Source of the DNA: Cynocephalus volans
Taxonomy: Eukaryota > Chordata > Mammalia > Dermoptera > Cynocephalidae
Reading direction: 5' to 3'
DNA length: 64,000 nucleotides
NCBI RefSeq assembly: GCF_027409185.1
Contig: NC_084460.1
Coordinates: 145,374,569 to 145,438,568, forward strand
Positions 36,122 through 48,592 of the stretch are shown one piece after another. Under the pieces are notes generated by a model. It was not told where the DNA came from. It ran no database searches and was given only the letters and a program-made list of their open reading frames with translations. Position 1 is the stretch's first letter; every line of letters starts with the position of its first letter. Both the position numbers and the translations under genes were made by a program.

Positions 36122-36138
36122 AAAAACTGGACCAATTG

Positions 36139-36599
36139 ATTTTCCCACTACTTTACTTTATTCCCTGGATTTGCATCTGTGTAGTGTAAAAGAACATTTT
36201 TGCTTCATTTTGTATTTTTCTAAAGAAAAACAATAAATGTAAAAAAAGTTTTTTTTTTAATTTTGCCTTCATTATTTGGGACTGTACGCTGGGCTTCAGT
36301 GTGCAATGATTCATAACAGAGCATGAATGAGAAAAACATTCATGTTAGCAACAGGGCGTGCTTCTAGAATGACAAGGATAAGTCAAAGAGCTGTGACCAG
36401 ATCCTTACTTGGAAAAGATTCTAGATGGCAAGTCCAATTTGGCCTAGGTAATTTACACAGCATGTATTACACAAAAATACCATAGCAAATATAGATTTTT
36501 AATAGAAAAAAAACCAAGAATCTCAATTATGCTTTCTTCCAAGTTCACTTCTAATCTTTACTCATATGTCTATATGACTTTTTCATGTTTAAAATTATA
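36139..36599. other. Unassigned intron 1 sequence
   Basis: AT-rich sequence with no exon and no nameable repeat. Confidence 0.4.
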
Positions 36600-37105
36600 G
36601 CATAGAGGCTAGTTTTGTATTTTCTTAACTTAAGCGTTTTCCACATTGCTTTATAGAATTCAAAATGATATTTTTAATTGCTTCATATTTTTAATTTGAA
36701 TTAGAGGGCAAGAATTAGCTTCTTTGTTGTTAAACATTTATTTCAACTTTGCACTATTATAAATAATAGCAATAAATATTTTCACATATGTAATTTTTTT
36801 CTTTTACAATAAAAATTATAACTTTCCTGAAACTGAGTAACTGAGTCAAAGCATATGAAATACCTTTGTACCTCTTGAGATTAATTTCTAAAGGGGTTTA
36901 CCAATATTTGTACTCCCACCTGCAAAGTATAAATGTTCCATTTCATCATATTCTTATCAGCATGGGGCAATATGTTGTTTTTTTGTCTTTTGCTCATTTA
37001 ATAGGTATAATATGGTAGTTATGGTTTTAATTCATATCTCACTTTTAACCCTCTCAATTAAATATTTTTAAATCCACTTGTTAATTACATCCACCCTTGG
37101 GTAAA
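36600..37105 (-). repeat. Old LINE-1-like fragment, antisense
   Basis: Weak landmarks of L1M read in reverse: a 'tactcccacctgcaaagtat' segment near 36911, 'tgtctttt' followed by 'taataggtataatatggtag', and 'ttaattcatatctcac' near 37029. It is strongly diverged. Confidence 0.5.
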
Positions 37106-37167
37106 TAGTCCATTCATGTCAGGCCTAGCTGTTTTTAAATTCTGGTCCTAGTTAACTAATCAAATAT

Positions 37168-38405
37168 AAGGAGACTTTAAAAAGCTTGTGGGAAAATGGA
37201 ATTAAAGGTAAAAATAAGAACATAAACTTTGTTTCTCTACATAAGCTCCATCAAGTTCAAGATATTTTCATAAATGAAGATAGCAACCACTTAGTCCATA
37301 AGAAATGAGGGACCTGGGAATTTAACCACGTCAAAGCAGTCTTTTTTACATTAGTAACAGAAGAAAAATGGGTGCCCTTTAAAACTTTTTAAGATTAGAA
37401 AACAAAAAGAAGTCAGAAGGAGCCAAATCAGGACTATATGGTGGATGCCTAATGATTTTCCATCAAAATTCTCCCAAAATTGCCCTTGTTTGATGAGAGG
37501 AATGAGCAGGAGCATTGTTGTGGTGGTGAAGGACTCTGTGGTGAAGCTTTCCATGGTGTTTTTCTGGTAAGGCTCTGCTAACTTTCTCCAAACACCCTCA
37601 TCATAGGCATATGTTATTCTTTGGCCCTCCAAAAAGTCAAAAAGCAAAATGCCTTGAGCATCCCAAAAAATCTTTGTCATGACTTTTTCTCTTGACAGTC
37701 TGCTTTTGCTTTGAGTGGACCACTTCCACCTCTAGGAAGCCATGGCTTTGATCTTGCTTCCTCTTCAGAATCATACTGTTAAAGTCATGCTGCAGTCCCT
37801 CCAAGAAAATTCTTTGTGATCTTGATCCCACTTGTTTAAAATTTCCATTGAGAGCTCTGCTGTTGTCTGCAGCTGATCTGGGTACAACAGTTTTTACACC
37901 CATCAAGTGAAAGTTTGCTCAATTTTAATTTTTCAGTCAGAAGTGTGTAAGCTGAGCCAGTTGAGATGTCTATGGTGTCAGCAGTTATTTCTGCTGTTAA
38001 TTTTGGGCCCTCTTCAATTAGGGCACAAACAAGATTGAATTTTTCCCTTGTAAACTCATGTGGATTGTCTGACACTGTGGACTTCATCTTCAACACCATC
38101 TTGCCCCTTCTTAAAATGAGTTATCCAATTGTAAACTGCCCATGACCTTTGGGCGTTTTCACCATAAACTTGTCATGAAGCATCAATGATTTCATTATTC
38201 TTCCACCCAAGTTTCACCATAAATTTGATGTTTGTTCTTGCTTCAATTTTAGCAGAATTTATGTTGCTCTGATAAAGGCTCACTTCAAACTGATGTTTTA
38301 TCCTTCCTAATGTCTCAAACTAGATCCTGTTCTGATATACAAGTTAGTATAAGTTTATTTTGGTGAAAAAAATTTCAAAATCCATTAATAGTGTTTTCAT
38401 AATAC
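37168..38405 (-). mobile_element. Mariner DNA transposon, Hsmar2-like, copy 2 (inactive)
   Basis: Antisense, about 1.24 kb. Reading the minus strand, the HTH-domain remnant appears at 38240-37920, the inter-Asp region at 37700-37350, and the right inverted end at 37168-37195 (ggagactttaaaaagcttg on the plus strand). The position of the second catalytic Asp again reads Asn (near 37520), and the first catalytic-Asp region near 37780 is disrupted. The frame is broken. Confidence 0.85.
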
Positions 38406-40354
38406 ACATTTTTATGTACTTTACAAAGATCCCTGGTATACAGACCTCCAAGCCTTCAGGGAAGAAGTTTTGAAAAGCAGCCAACTAAGTGTTTGTGACT
38501 TAATTAAAATGAGTTTCTGTCATTCTGCTTATAAAACTCCAGTGTAACAAAATGAGTTAGGTGTATTTGCTTTTCTTCAACTAGTTCTAGTACTTTTTAA
38601 CTCTTTGCCTAATATGTCCTTCTTGAAGACTTTCTTAGTCCCCTCTGAGATGACTCAAAATCCAGCCTCTTTTTCCCCCCAGGCCCCTGCATCCTTAATC
38701 ACAAAATAATAGTAGAGTTTCTGACAATGTAGAGTTTCTGACAATGAAAAGAAGGAGGTTCATAGAAATATGTTTCTTCTATATGATCCAGAAAGAATAA
38801 GATCCTAACTCAAAGAGAAAAACCATAACTATTACCAAGGCTTATGATGCTTACTGTTTATTAAACAATGTTCACAATACTTTGTAAGGAAAGACAAAGA
38901 TTAAGAATGTTGCTTGATCCCATCAGGACTCAGATTTCTAGAAGATCTTCTCTTCAAACAGAAGTTATCCAAAATCTTTCTCTCAGTAACTACTAAAAAT
39001 GAAATCATTTTTTCTAGAATGGGGGACAGTGCAGAAGACACAAAGTGGTTTAAAAGGATACATAGTGGAATAAACCTAGAAAGCTCTGAGCTAAATCTGA
39101 TGCTGCATCACATAGTAACCCCTTTTATTGAGCATATTTGACTCTGTCTCCTTTGTTTTATTTCAGTCTTCATTTTATTAACCTTTCTATGCATATCTTT
39201 TTATTGTTATTTTATAAGCCAGGGGCCTTTAAACCAGGGCACCTATACCCTGAGGTATAATATACCTCAAGCTATACATGCAAGATACCTGAGGAGCAGG
39301 TGGACATGGATAGTTTTTCAAAAATCAGTTTCTGGATATTTAACTTCCTTATGGCCTCTTTCCTAAAATTGATCCACCTGAAAACTCGCCTGCAGTCTCC
39401 TTTAGTCACCTCCTTTCATGATTGCTCTGTCCCACGTGAAAAATAAAGGCATTCCTCTCCCTCTTCCTGAATCTTACTGTGTGCATTGCCCCAGTGTATA
39501 ACAACATCCTAGGTACAAAGAGGAGACTGTAACTATTGTTGTTGAGGTAGGATGACTCTGGACTAAATAACACATCCTTTTCCAAACTTGGTGATTCCTA
39601 TTTTCTGCTTTCAACAAAACTGAAGGAAGAACCTAATTAATTTGTCAGGTTATAAATCATTAAAAATAATTATTGGTGATGATCACACAATGTGAATTTT
39701 TTAAAATAAGTAAAAAGAAATTTAAATAATTAAGTTACTTTGTTAAAACAATAGTGAAACAAAATCTCTTTAAATTCCATGTACTTACACATATATGAAC
39801 CAATTTTTTCAACATTTTCATCTATAAAAACAAAAAATAGGAACAGAATTTGTGCTAAACCTGGTTTTATTCTAGCAATAAGTAATACCCATTTACTGAT
39901 ACATAAATAATTAGGAAAAAGGTACCATCACTTTATCAAGAAATGTATTTCCAATAAAATTCTATTTTTAATTTTAGCGAGCATCAGTGTTTATATTAGT
40001 TATGTTTTGCTCCATTTGTAATGGTCATAGAAAACTAAAAAAGTTAATTTCAGTGTATACACATGCTTTTCTTGCAAAGATGTGCGATGGGGCAATAAAA
40101 TTCTATGGAAGAAATAAAATGGAAATACAAGCTCAAAGAAAACAAGGAATGAAATAAAATTTCTGATATTTAAAAAAGACCTTGTTCGTGTATTTTTAAA
40201 TACATGAGGTAGGTATTTAGATTCATTGGATACATTTAAAGAAGCAATATAGGGTTTTTAAAAATCACCAATACTTAAGTAATTTAAAAATTTATGATGG
40301 AAAATTGTAGAGATCTATTTAAATAAGTGTGAGGAAGTTCAGAGATTTTCCCCC
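38406..40354. other. Unassigned intron 1 sequence
   Basis: No exon is seen. A short direct repeat 'gtagagtttctgacaatg' occurs twice at 38710-38745. Otherwise it is AT-rich sequence without nameable repeats. Confidence 0.45.
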
Positions 40355-40460
40355 TTTTTTTTTTTTTTTTTTTTGGTGGCTGGCTGGCAAGGGAATCTAA
40401 ACCCTTCACCTTGGTGTTGTGACACTGTGCTCTAACCAACTGAGCTAACCAGCCAGCCCT
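40355..40460 (-). mobile_element. Monomeric tRNA-Ile-derived SINE, antisense
   Basis: On the minus strand: gctggctggttagctcagttgg (A box) from 40459 leftwards, then the B-box region near 40400, then an A20-type tail (T-run 40355-40374). It is a single tRNA-like unit without a tRNA-unrelated body. Confidence 0.82.
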
Positions 40461-42483
40461 CAAAATTTTTTTACAGGGTATAAAAGCAACAAATCCTTTT
40501 GGGGAAGTAGATGAGGTATAAAAAAGGCAAAAATAGATAAATATGGAACATCTCCTGTACATCAGAAGAGCCCTCAGGTATGAACAGGTGCATGTGCTTC
40601 CAACTACTGCCAAGAAAGCATTTCATAGCAGGCTGTGTTCAGTGTTCCTGGGATTTCTAATTAAGATTTCTCCTTTCTAATCTCATGGAGGGATATGCTC
40701 CTGAAAAGACACAGTAGTGATATGCCATTTAGTTGTTTTTTTTAAAAAAAAATATTACCAAAGGAGTTCCACCCAAAGTTACATTTCCATTTTCCTTAAA
40801 ATAGTAACAAGTAGCTAGTTTTTATTAAATGTCTTCTACTCTCTAGGCCAGTTTTTCTCCTGAGAAATTGGTATACATGCAAGTTCTCATACCCCAAACC
40901 TATTGAATCAGAAACTCTAGGCATTAGGCCCAGGAAACCAGATATTTAGATGCATGCCAAAGAAGATAATATTTACAAAACATCTGGCAAGGTGCCTTGA
41001 ATGTAGTAGGCATTTAATAAAAGCTAGCTGCTATTATCTTTGAATACATAGTTCATTATAGCTCCTCGGAATAATTTTTCCAGTTAATTCTAGCTCCATG
41101 GAAGAAATAGCTCTATATGTTCAATTATTCATAGGATATAAGGGCTTAACATGTTTAAAATCAAACTCATTGCCTTCTACTCCAGTTGTGATCTCCCAAC
41201 TTCCCCATTTCTTTGAAGGGCAAAAATGCTTGTGTATATATATAAGCTCTGAGGGTGTCAACCAGAAACTGTCCTATTGAAAGACCCCACTGGGTGATCT
41301 CAGGTGCCCACAGCCTGCACATATGTCTTTCACCAGTTGCTTCAGGATCTGAAATTTTCCCCATCAAAGTCATTTTATTGAAGCAAGAAATTGCATGCAC
41401 AAGTCTTATGTTAAAATTCACATCAGTTTCTGGAGAAGACATTTATTAACATGAAAGCATATCAGGTATTCAGAGTGACTAGAATTCACCTAGAAGACTC
41501 CTCAGGGTCTGTGTTATTGCTGCTGCTAACCATAATAGTGAGGATGACAGGCACATTTTTCAGGAAAGCGGAGCTGGGCAAGGACCCCAGCATGAGAAGT
41601 CTGCTGCATGTTACTCCCAAAGGAGCTGTGCTCACAGGGACACTCTGCCTTCTCACCTACAATATCACCGGGAAGTTGGTATCACAGGGCAGAAAGTGAG
41701 TCAGGGAGGTGCAGCAACTTGCCCAAGTTCACAGACCCAGGGAGAGACAGGGCTTTATTCCCACATCAGGACACATACAGCAGAGAGGCCACTCCCCGCT
41801 TTGCATTTGCCCTGCAGAACTGTGGGTGAAAACAAACTTCACCTGCTTCACAATCTGACCTGGCATCAGGTCCAAACATTGCCATCCCTTAGGTTCTAGA
41901 ACCTCAGACAAGGATTCTGCCTCCAATCTCAGCCTGTTCCCATATTTTCTGCTCATTTTGTCTTTGCAAAACACTATTTTCATCAGTTTACAACTCGGCA
42001 GTGTTTTTATTTTTCGACTGTCAGTTCAAAGATTGTTTAACCTCAGTGGCCCCAAGCATCACTGCATTTTAAATGCAGATTCCTAGGCCCTGCCTCCTTG
42101 GCAGATTTAGCTGATCTGGGCCGGGGGTCCATGAATCTGAACTTTTATCACCTCCATCCAGTTAATCGGGATACACCAAGTCTAAACTCTGTATTCTGAG
42201 AAACACTGCCAGTTCATACATGAAATCCAAATTCAGTTTGTCATTTAAGGTGCTCCAAAATTTGGTTTACCTAACCTGCTCCACTCTTTTATAATAAAGA
42301 GCAATTGTTTGTAGATCTTTGGCTTAATATGAACTAAAAAAATGAGCTCTTATGTACATATTTTAGAACATGCTATGTTAAGCACAGATGGCTAACTTAA
42401 ATCAAAACATCCAGAAGCATATGTATCTCAAAAGCTGTTTGTTTGTTTGTTTGTTTTCTTCCCTCCCCGCTTTGGATGGACAG
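40461..42483. other. GABRR3 intron 1, right part
   Basis: A MER5-type fragment lies at about 40846-40955 and another at about 42041-42211 ('tttaaatgcagattcctaggccc', 'gtattctgagaaacactg'). A (GTTT)n run lies at 42437-42457, just before the exon 2 acceptor. The 41450-41980 segment is GC-richer with several short open frames, but I see no exon borders with a recognisable product. Confidence 0.5.
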
Positions 42484-42596
42484 CAAACAAGAACCTAGAA
42501 TGAGGAAAGGTGATAGTACCAAAGTGTGTCCCCTGAAATATGAGCAACTTCTCCATATAGAAGACCACGATTTTGCAATGAGACCTGGATTTGGAG
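42484..42596 (+). CDS. GABRR3: GABA-A receptor rho-3 subunit, exon 2
   Basis: A 113-bp exon that enters in phase 2 after GGACAG and leaves in phase 1 at GTGAGT. It encodes residues 42-79: a basic linker (KQEPRMRKGDSTK) followed by the conserved rho N-terminal segment YEQLLHIED and FAMRPGFGG just before the ligand-binding beta-sandwich. The motif around RPGFGG is shared by rho-1, -2 and -3; the linker is the part that matches rho-3 best. Read from exon 1, the junction codon is CG|C (Arg). The acceptor is preceded by a TTTG/CT-rich tract. Confidence 0.92.
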
Positions 42597-44409
42597 GTGA
42601 GTGTTATCCTTACAAAACTCATGTCAAAACCCATTGTACTGTCAATATGGAGGTGAAAATTTGAAGCAGTTTAGACCAAAACACAAGTAAAGACCACCAG
42701 TTTAAAAAAAAAATTTACAATTATCTTGTCTTGAATGAGAGCAATTGATTAATTATCCACTTTAACAAAAAAAACCCTCATTTTTCTACTATACACACTA
42801 TTGTAAATAGTATGTGTTCGATAAATGGTAAATGGATATATCCTGCCTATATATCAATTTACTGTTTTAACTAAAGCCTATAAGATGTGTTACATGTTAT
42901 CCATAAAATCTTGAATGTTCTTCTGAGCTGGAATATCTGGCTTTCGTGGAAGAACTAGCATGTCACATATCATAGCTCCCTATGAACCAACTCTGATGAG
43001 TTATTTTTAAAATTTTTATCACTTCTAGCGATTAAAATTGATCAAAATGTTGCAGTACCAGGCACTGTGCTAAGCCCTTTAATTCACTATCTCATTCCAC
43101 CCTCACTGTGACTCTATGAAATAGGCACTATCCTGATACTTAAATTCCAATGTGGAAACTGGGATTTAGAGAGGTTAGGAGATTTTCCCAAGACCATAAA
43201 AGCAGTTAAGTGGTGGAACCATGATGCAGAGGACGGAAGAAGTCTGCAGTAGAGGTGCACACTTGGATCAAAGCCTTTTTTCCTCTCAGATGGTTTAACG
43301 TGCATATAGGTGAATCACTGAGGGTACCAAGTTTTCCAAAATGCACGGGGTGTGAAGAAATCAACCAGTTAAAGTGAACTCTCGGCTTACTGCTAAATCC
43401 ACTCTGACTCTTCTTTCATTGACCCAAAGTCTTCCACTGCCACAGTTCCTAAACTGACAACTTTTCAGAATCCCAGAGATGTGCAGATGAGGGAAGTGTG
43501 GATGAAGGGCAGAAGCAGGATCCTCTGGCAGTAGAATAGGTACAGCTTTTTAATAACTAACCAATACCTCAAGTATTCAGGGTGGGGTGGGGGGAACATA
43601 GTGCTCTTGCCTTATTGTGATTATGACCAAAGCAAGCTTGCAGATAACAGAGAGAACTCATTTGCTCACAGATAACATAAAAAAGTATGTCAGGTAGTTA
43701 TATTGAGGGTTGTGGGGTTTTTTGTTGTTTTGTGTTTTTTTAATTTCTTGGAACCCACTGGGTTGCAATTCTAAGGGTGTGACCTTGATTTCATTAGATT
43801 AGTGACTCAAACTCTAGCGAGCATCAGTACCACCCGGGGGGGGGGGGGGGTCTTAACACACAGATTACGGGGTCCCACCACCAGAGTTTCTGACTCACTA
43901 GATCTGGGTGGGCCAACAATTTCCATTTCTAATAAATTCCTGATGCTGCTGATCTGAGATCACATTGTGAGAACCACCGCATTAGATTATCAGCATCAGA
44001 TTAAATCTTGGTGAGCTTATTTTTTTGTTGTTTTGTTTTTCGGAGTGCTTCTCACAGTTATTGAATCCTAACTTAAGATTTTAGAAGTCTTGAAATTACA
44101 CATGTTAGAAATGGGTCCTCTTCCCCCACCTTTTTTTTTTTTTACCGAGACTATTTCTTTATCTTTTTTCTTTACTTCACTGCCTCTCATATGTACGTCC
44201 TTACAACTCTCCTAAACATGCTTGAGCCCTTAACTACCATCCTCAATAGAATCTTCCCCCAATCAAATTTTCCCAAAGTTTAAATAATATACTGTATAAC
44301 TACCAAGCAGATATTTTGTACCTCGGTCTCTATAATTCCATAAATGAGTTTGTCAAGATTTCATAGTAATCTTCGGAAGATAAACTTGCCCGGCAGTGGG
44401 TCTTTTCAG

Positions 44410-44424
44410 TCACTAGGGGGCGCG
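44410..44424 (+). promoter_or_regulatory. CTCF-like motif, plus orientation, in intron 2
   Basis: The sequence tCACTAGGGGGCGCg fits the CTCF core at about 13 of 15 positions. It stands in a small CpG-containing island (44400-44460) that contrasts with the CpG-poor surroundings. Binding is not shown by sequence alone. Confidence 0.4.
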
Positions 44425-46800
44425 AGTCACACGGCAATGGCTCGAAACCGGCATTTGACGCAGTTGGAAGCTCAACATGATGTATTCCTTTCAACACCAA
44501 TTCAAAAAGCTGCCCTAATTCCTGTCAAGTTAGGTTCCTCAGTTAAATTAATCCCTATCCTAGCGGAAAGAGTTTTTATATGGATTATTTCAGGCCGTTG
44601 AAAGCCAGAAAGATTGAGAGAAAAATGACTGTCCTTGAATGTGGACCTTGAAACAAGCAGGCTAGAGAGACCTTGTCACTCAAAGTGGCCCAAGGACCAG
44701 CAGCCGAATCACCTGGGAGTGAGTTAGAAATGCAGCTCAGGCCCCACCCAGGCTCTCTGAATAAAAATCTGCATTTTTATCAAGAGCCCCAGGTGATTCA
44801 CGTACACATTACAGTGTGAGAAACGCCGCTGTAGAGACTACAAACCGACCCTCGTTTTTTCTCCATCCCCTACATCATTCCCATACCCCAGGAAAACAGA
44901 AAATTGACCTTAAATTTCCACTTTGCTTGAGGTGTTAGAGATACATGTTGTCTTTTTAAGTAAAAATACATTTTTTAAAAAATTTGTGTTTTTTTCTTGA
45001 GGCTTCTTTGTTGGGCTATTAAAAATGCAATTGAAATGTGCTCCTGAGTGGCATGTGGCCAGTCATCCCACAATTAAGATATTTTTCTGACAGTCATAGA
45101 CTGGGGCTAAATAGTGTCCAAATGGCTTGTGTGTTTAGTCAGTTCTGGTAGAGAAATTCATAAATTCAGTCAGAAGCGTCAGGGTGGTAGCTCTGTGAAA
45201 TATAGTCCTTAGCCTTCTCTTGCCTGTCTTGGTTAGAACAGCTACTTACCAGCGACCCATTTCTCTGCTCTCACAGCTGCCCTCCTTGGGGAAATCAGAC
45301 TGCAGGGTATACAAGACAAGCTTTAATTTATCTTCCCTTTCTTTCTACTTGTCCACAACACAAACACATGAACATACTTCTTTCCTCTTGAGCTAAATGT
45401 AACTTCAGCACTTCTCTTGCCTTAATGTGTTTTTCTAATTAGCTTTAGCATTAAAACCAGCTGCTACTGCAGTGTTTTTTACTTTTATAAAGCATTAGAA
45501 GATTAATTGACTCATTATGTGGAAACAGGAGGATATAAATTTAGGGGCGCTTTTTGTTTAACTTGGGTTATAAATTGCAGCTCATTTTCTTTATTTATGT
45601 TTTTCCTACCCTTTACATCTCCCATAATTAAGGGCTTTTTTGTTTTAATCTTACAGATGATAATTTCTTTGTTTCTTCCAAGTGAAATCAATTCAGCATG
45701 TAGATGGTGGCCACTGAGTCAAGACAAAAACTAAAGTTATAAAAGCTGCTTGTCTAGCCTTTGCTTGTCAAACACAGGACTTACCCTGGGATTCAGAAGG
45801 AACTGGCTATATTTCTAGTATTATCTAGCCTTGGGTTTCAGGCAAGTGGTACAGCTTTCTGAGTATGAGTTCCTTCATCTGTCAAGTAGAGCTAAAATCT
45901 ATTCTACCTAGCTAACAAGGTTGTTGTAATGATAACATGAAATAATATGTTATCTAATGTATTTTAATGCACTGTATTAATAAGATATATAACTTTCATT
46001 TGGCCCTCATTATTTCAGCCTGCATAAAAACTAGATTGATGTTATATTTTTATGAACATAAAAAGGATTATAAACGTATGAACTGTATCTAGTTAGTGAT
46101 CCCAGGAAATCAACGCCATAATCAAAGGTTAATATTTATTTAATTTTTACTGTATTTTAAAGGCTTTAAATGCAGAATTAATAAAAGTATTTATAAAATG
46201 ATTATGCTGTTATTTATTACTAATACACTAGACAATGAATAATTGTGTTGTTAGACATTCGAATGTGGTCAGGCTAAGGACTTGCATCAGCATCTATGAT
46301 CTACTCACAAGTCATGAGATTCTAAATCCAAGTTGGTCCCTGGTTTTATCGGGAAATAATAGTGGCTTGCATTCCTAAGGGGCACATTTGCATTTTTGCT
46401 TAATTACAATAGCAATAACATTTATTTTGTGCCATTTATAGAGCACCAATTAAGTTCAATAACTGTATTATTTCTAGTCTCACATGAGTCTCTAAGGTGA
46501 ATATTACTACTGAGATTTTATAAATGAGGAAACTAAGCTTAGAGAAATTACTTACCCAAGATCACATAATTGTGATGCAGCTGGGTGCAAACTCTATAGT
46601 CTATGTAATTCTAATGCTAGAACTTTATCCAGGACATTCTGCCACCCCTCCAAGAACTTTTCAAATGCTTTGTTCCCTTGGAGTAATGGAATTAATGCGA
46701 AGATTTTCTCACCATGAAATGACAGGTAAAGCCATGGCCAACATATTTTCATGAATTTTTATGTCGATAACTCTAATTCAAGGAAAAAGGCCAAAATACG

Positions 46801-46910
46801 CTGGCTGGTTAGCTCAGCTGGTCAGAGTGTGGTGTTGATAACACCAAGGTCCAGGGTTTGATCCCTGTACCAGCCAGCTGCCAAGAAAAACAAACTGACA
46901 AAAAAGCACC
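46801..46910 (+). mobile_element. Monomeric tRNA-Ile-derived SINE, sense
   Basis: About 75 bp that fold almost like tRNA-Ile: acceptor stem GGCTGGT/ACCAGCC (7 of 7 pairs), an anticodon arm with loop TTGATAA (anticodon GAT), A box tagctcagctgg and B box near 46855. The T stem is imperfect and an A-rich tail follows (46883-46906). The A tail and the other copies in the window mark it as a SINE, not a tRNA gene. Confidence 0.8.
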
Positions 46911-48524
46911 ATAGCTGAAACCTATGAAACCCCTATGAAGGAATAATACCAAACTGTTCCCAAGTTAATGCTTAATCATAATTATCATTAAACAATGTTG
47001 TTTATAGAATTGTCATTTTTAGTGTTACAGGATATAATTGATCCAATATGGCAGGAAGAAGTGAATGGTTAAGATGCATGTAAGGTATTCCTTAAGCCTG
47101 AAGCGGGAATATATTTGAGTGATAGGCCTAGTGCCCAGCTAGCTGAAACCCTTCTGAGTAAGAAATGATACTGAAGATATGGACTCATGGAACAAACAAG
47201 GGAGTCTGATGTTGATAAAGTGAGGGTAACATCAGCCATTAATGGGGGAGTCACAAAAGAGAGACAGGAACTTGCAAGACATATTTTGTTTTATGCTGTA
47301 TTGTGCAATTAAAAGGCTGTTGAATTATATGCACACACATCACATGTAGCAAATCCAGGCATTACTAAGCCTCAGCAGAAAGCTTTCCAGGCCTGACCCC
47401 TCTAAATCCCAGAATTTCGACTAAAACAACAGCTGGGATCCATCTAGGTAGGATTCATATCTTTTCATCAACAGTTGAAAGCATTTTTTAACTTAGGACT
47501 ATATAAGCAATAAGGTTTCATTGAGAATGGCTCATTATGAAAACAAAACATATGAAGAAGACACAAGTAGATATATAAATTATTTTAACATACATATGCA
47601 TCAAACTTCATATGCAAAACTAAATGATGAAGTTATTAACATCGATTTCCCCTTACACAGGAAGTGGTGAAATCCTTTGTTAGGGGTAACTAAGAAATGT
47701 CAGTTTTAGTCTAGTTTGGATTCTCTTGTGTGGTCATTCAGGTTTGTTGAGTCCATGAACATAAATCTGGGAGATCCAACTGCAAAAAAGTCTCAGCAGT
47801 TCTCTGAAATTGGTTCAATTCTGATTTTCAGTATATTCTCATCAAATGCATTTCTAAGGATGTCTGCTTCTTCCCAAATGCAGCCGACAGTTGCGGATGA
47901 TCTGCGAAGGGACCCTTCTGAATCTGTGATGTCCGTGTCTAGCACTGTACGATCATCTGTGTTCCTCTAGCCACCCCCGAGTGAGAGAAGGCTGATTTTT
48001 TGGCAGGAGAGAAAAGGTTCCAACACTGCCAGAGTCAAGGACTCTATAATACTCCCTGACTATCAGATATGACCATTACGATGTAGAACATATAATTAAG
48101 ACATGTTTTCAAAACACTATTCCTTTTCAGATCACTACTAGCTAAAAAATATATATATAATATAATAACTTTTAAAATAATAAATATATAATTAATATAT
48201 AATGATATTAATTAATTATTAATATACAATGTATTATATGTTAAGTAATATATAATAATAACGAAAAAAACTAGAGATACCATTTCTATACCGTGAAAGA
48301 AAACCATTGAGATGTTCCCAAGCAAGTGAGTAATGATCATTGGAATATTTACACATGTGCCTTTATTGTTGTAATTGAATGTATAATAACTGATGCAATA
48401 GATAATGGAGAAATGTGTAGTTTCAAACAACTTGAAAAATAATTCATTTGCAATATGTGAACATTGATCTGTCTCTCTGGTTTGAATGCATTTCTCAGAA
48501 TATTACCCATTCTTCTTTCTGAAG

Positions 48525-48592
48525 GGTCCCCAGTGCCAGTAGGTGTAGATGTTCACATTGAAAGCATTGACAGCATTTCAGAGGTTAATATG
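48525..48592 (+). CDS. GABRR3: GABA-A receptor rho-3 subunit, exon 3
   Basis: A 68-bp exon, the standard size of this exon in rho genes. It enters in phase 1 after CTGAAG and exits in phase 0 at GTAAGT. It encodes residues 80-102, including PVPVGVDVHIESIDSISE, the first beta strand of the extracellular ligand-binding domain, which is highly conserved in all GABA-A subunits. The last codon is ATG (Met102), and the next exon starts GAC. Confidence 0.94.

Larger units (their letters stand above)
42597..48524. other. GABRR3 intron 2 (5.9 kb)
   Basis: It contains an antisense MIR at about 43055-43235, a MER5-like element at 43805-43985 holding a G15 run (43836-43850), a MER5 at 44677-44832, a MIR fragment near 45860-45960, an antisense MIR at about 46430-46625, a SINE monomer at 46801-46910 and an AT-only stretch at about 48147-48260. 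The remainder is unassigned; no additional exon is seen. Confidence 0.6.

Noticed and set aside
41450-41980. Possible extra exon cluster in intron 1
   Set aside because: Several overlapping short frames in a GC-richer stretch, but no conserved peptide and no consistent frame; exon 1 and exon 2 already join correctly without it.
46801-46875. tRNA-Ile gene
   Set aside because: An A-rich tail follows and the T stem is mismatched; related antisense and dimeric copies in the window show that it is a SINE.
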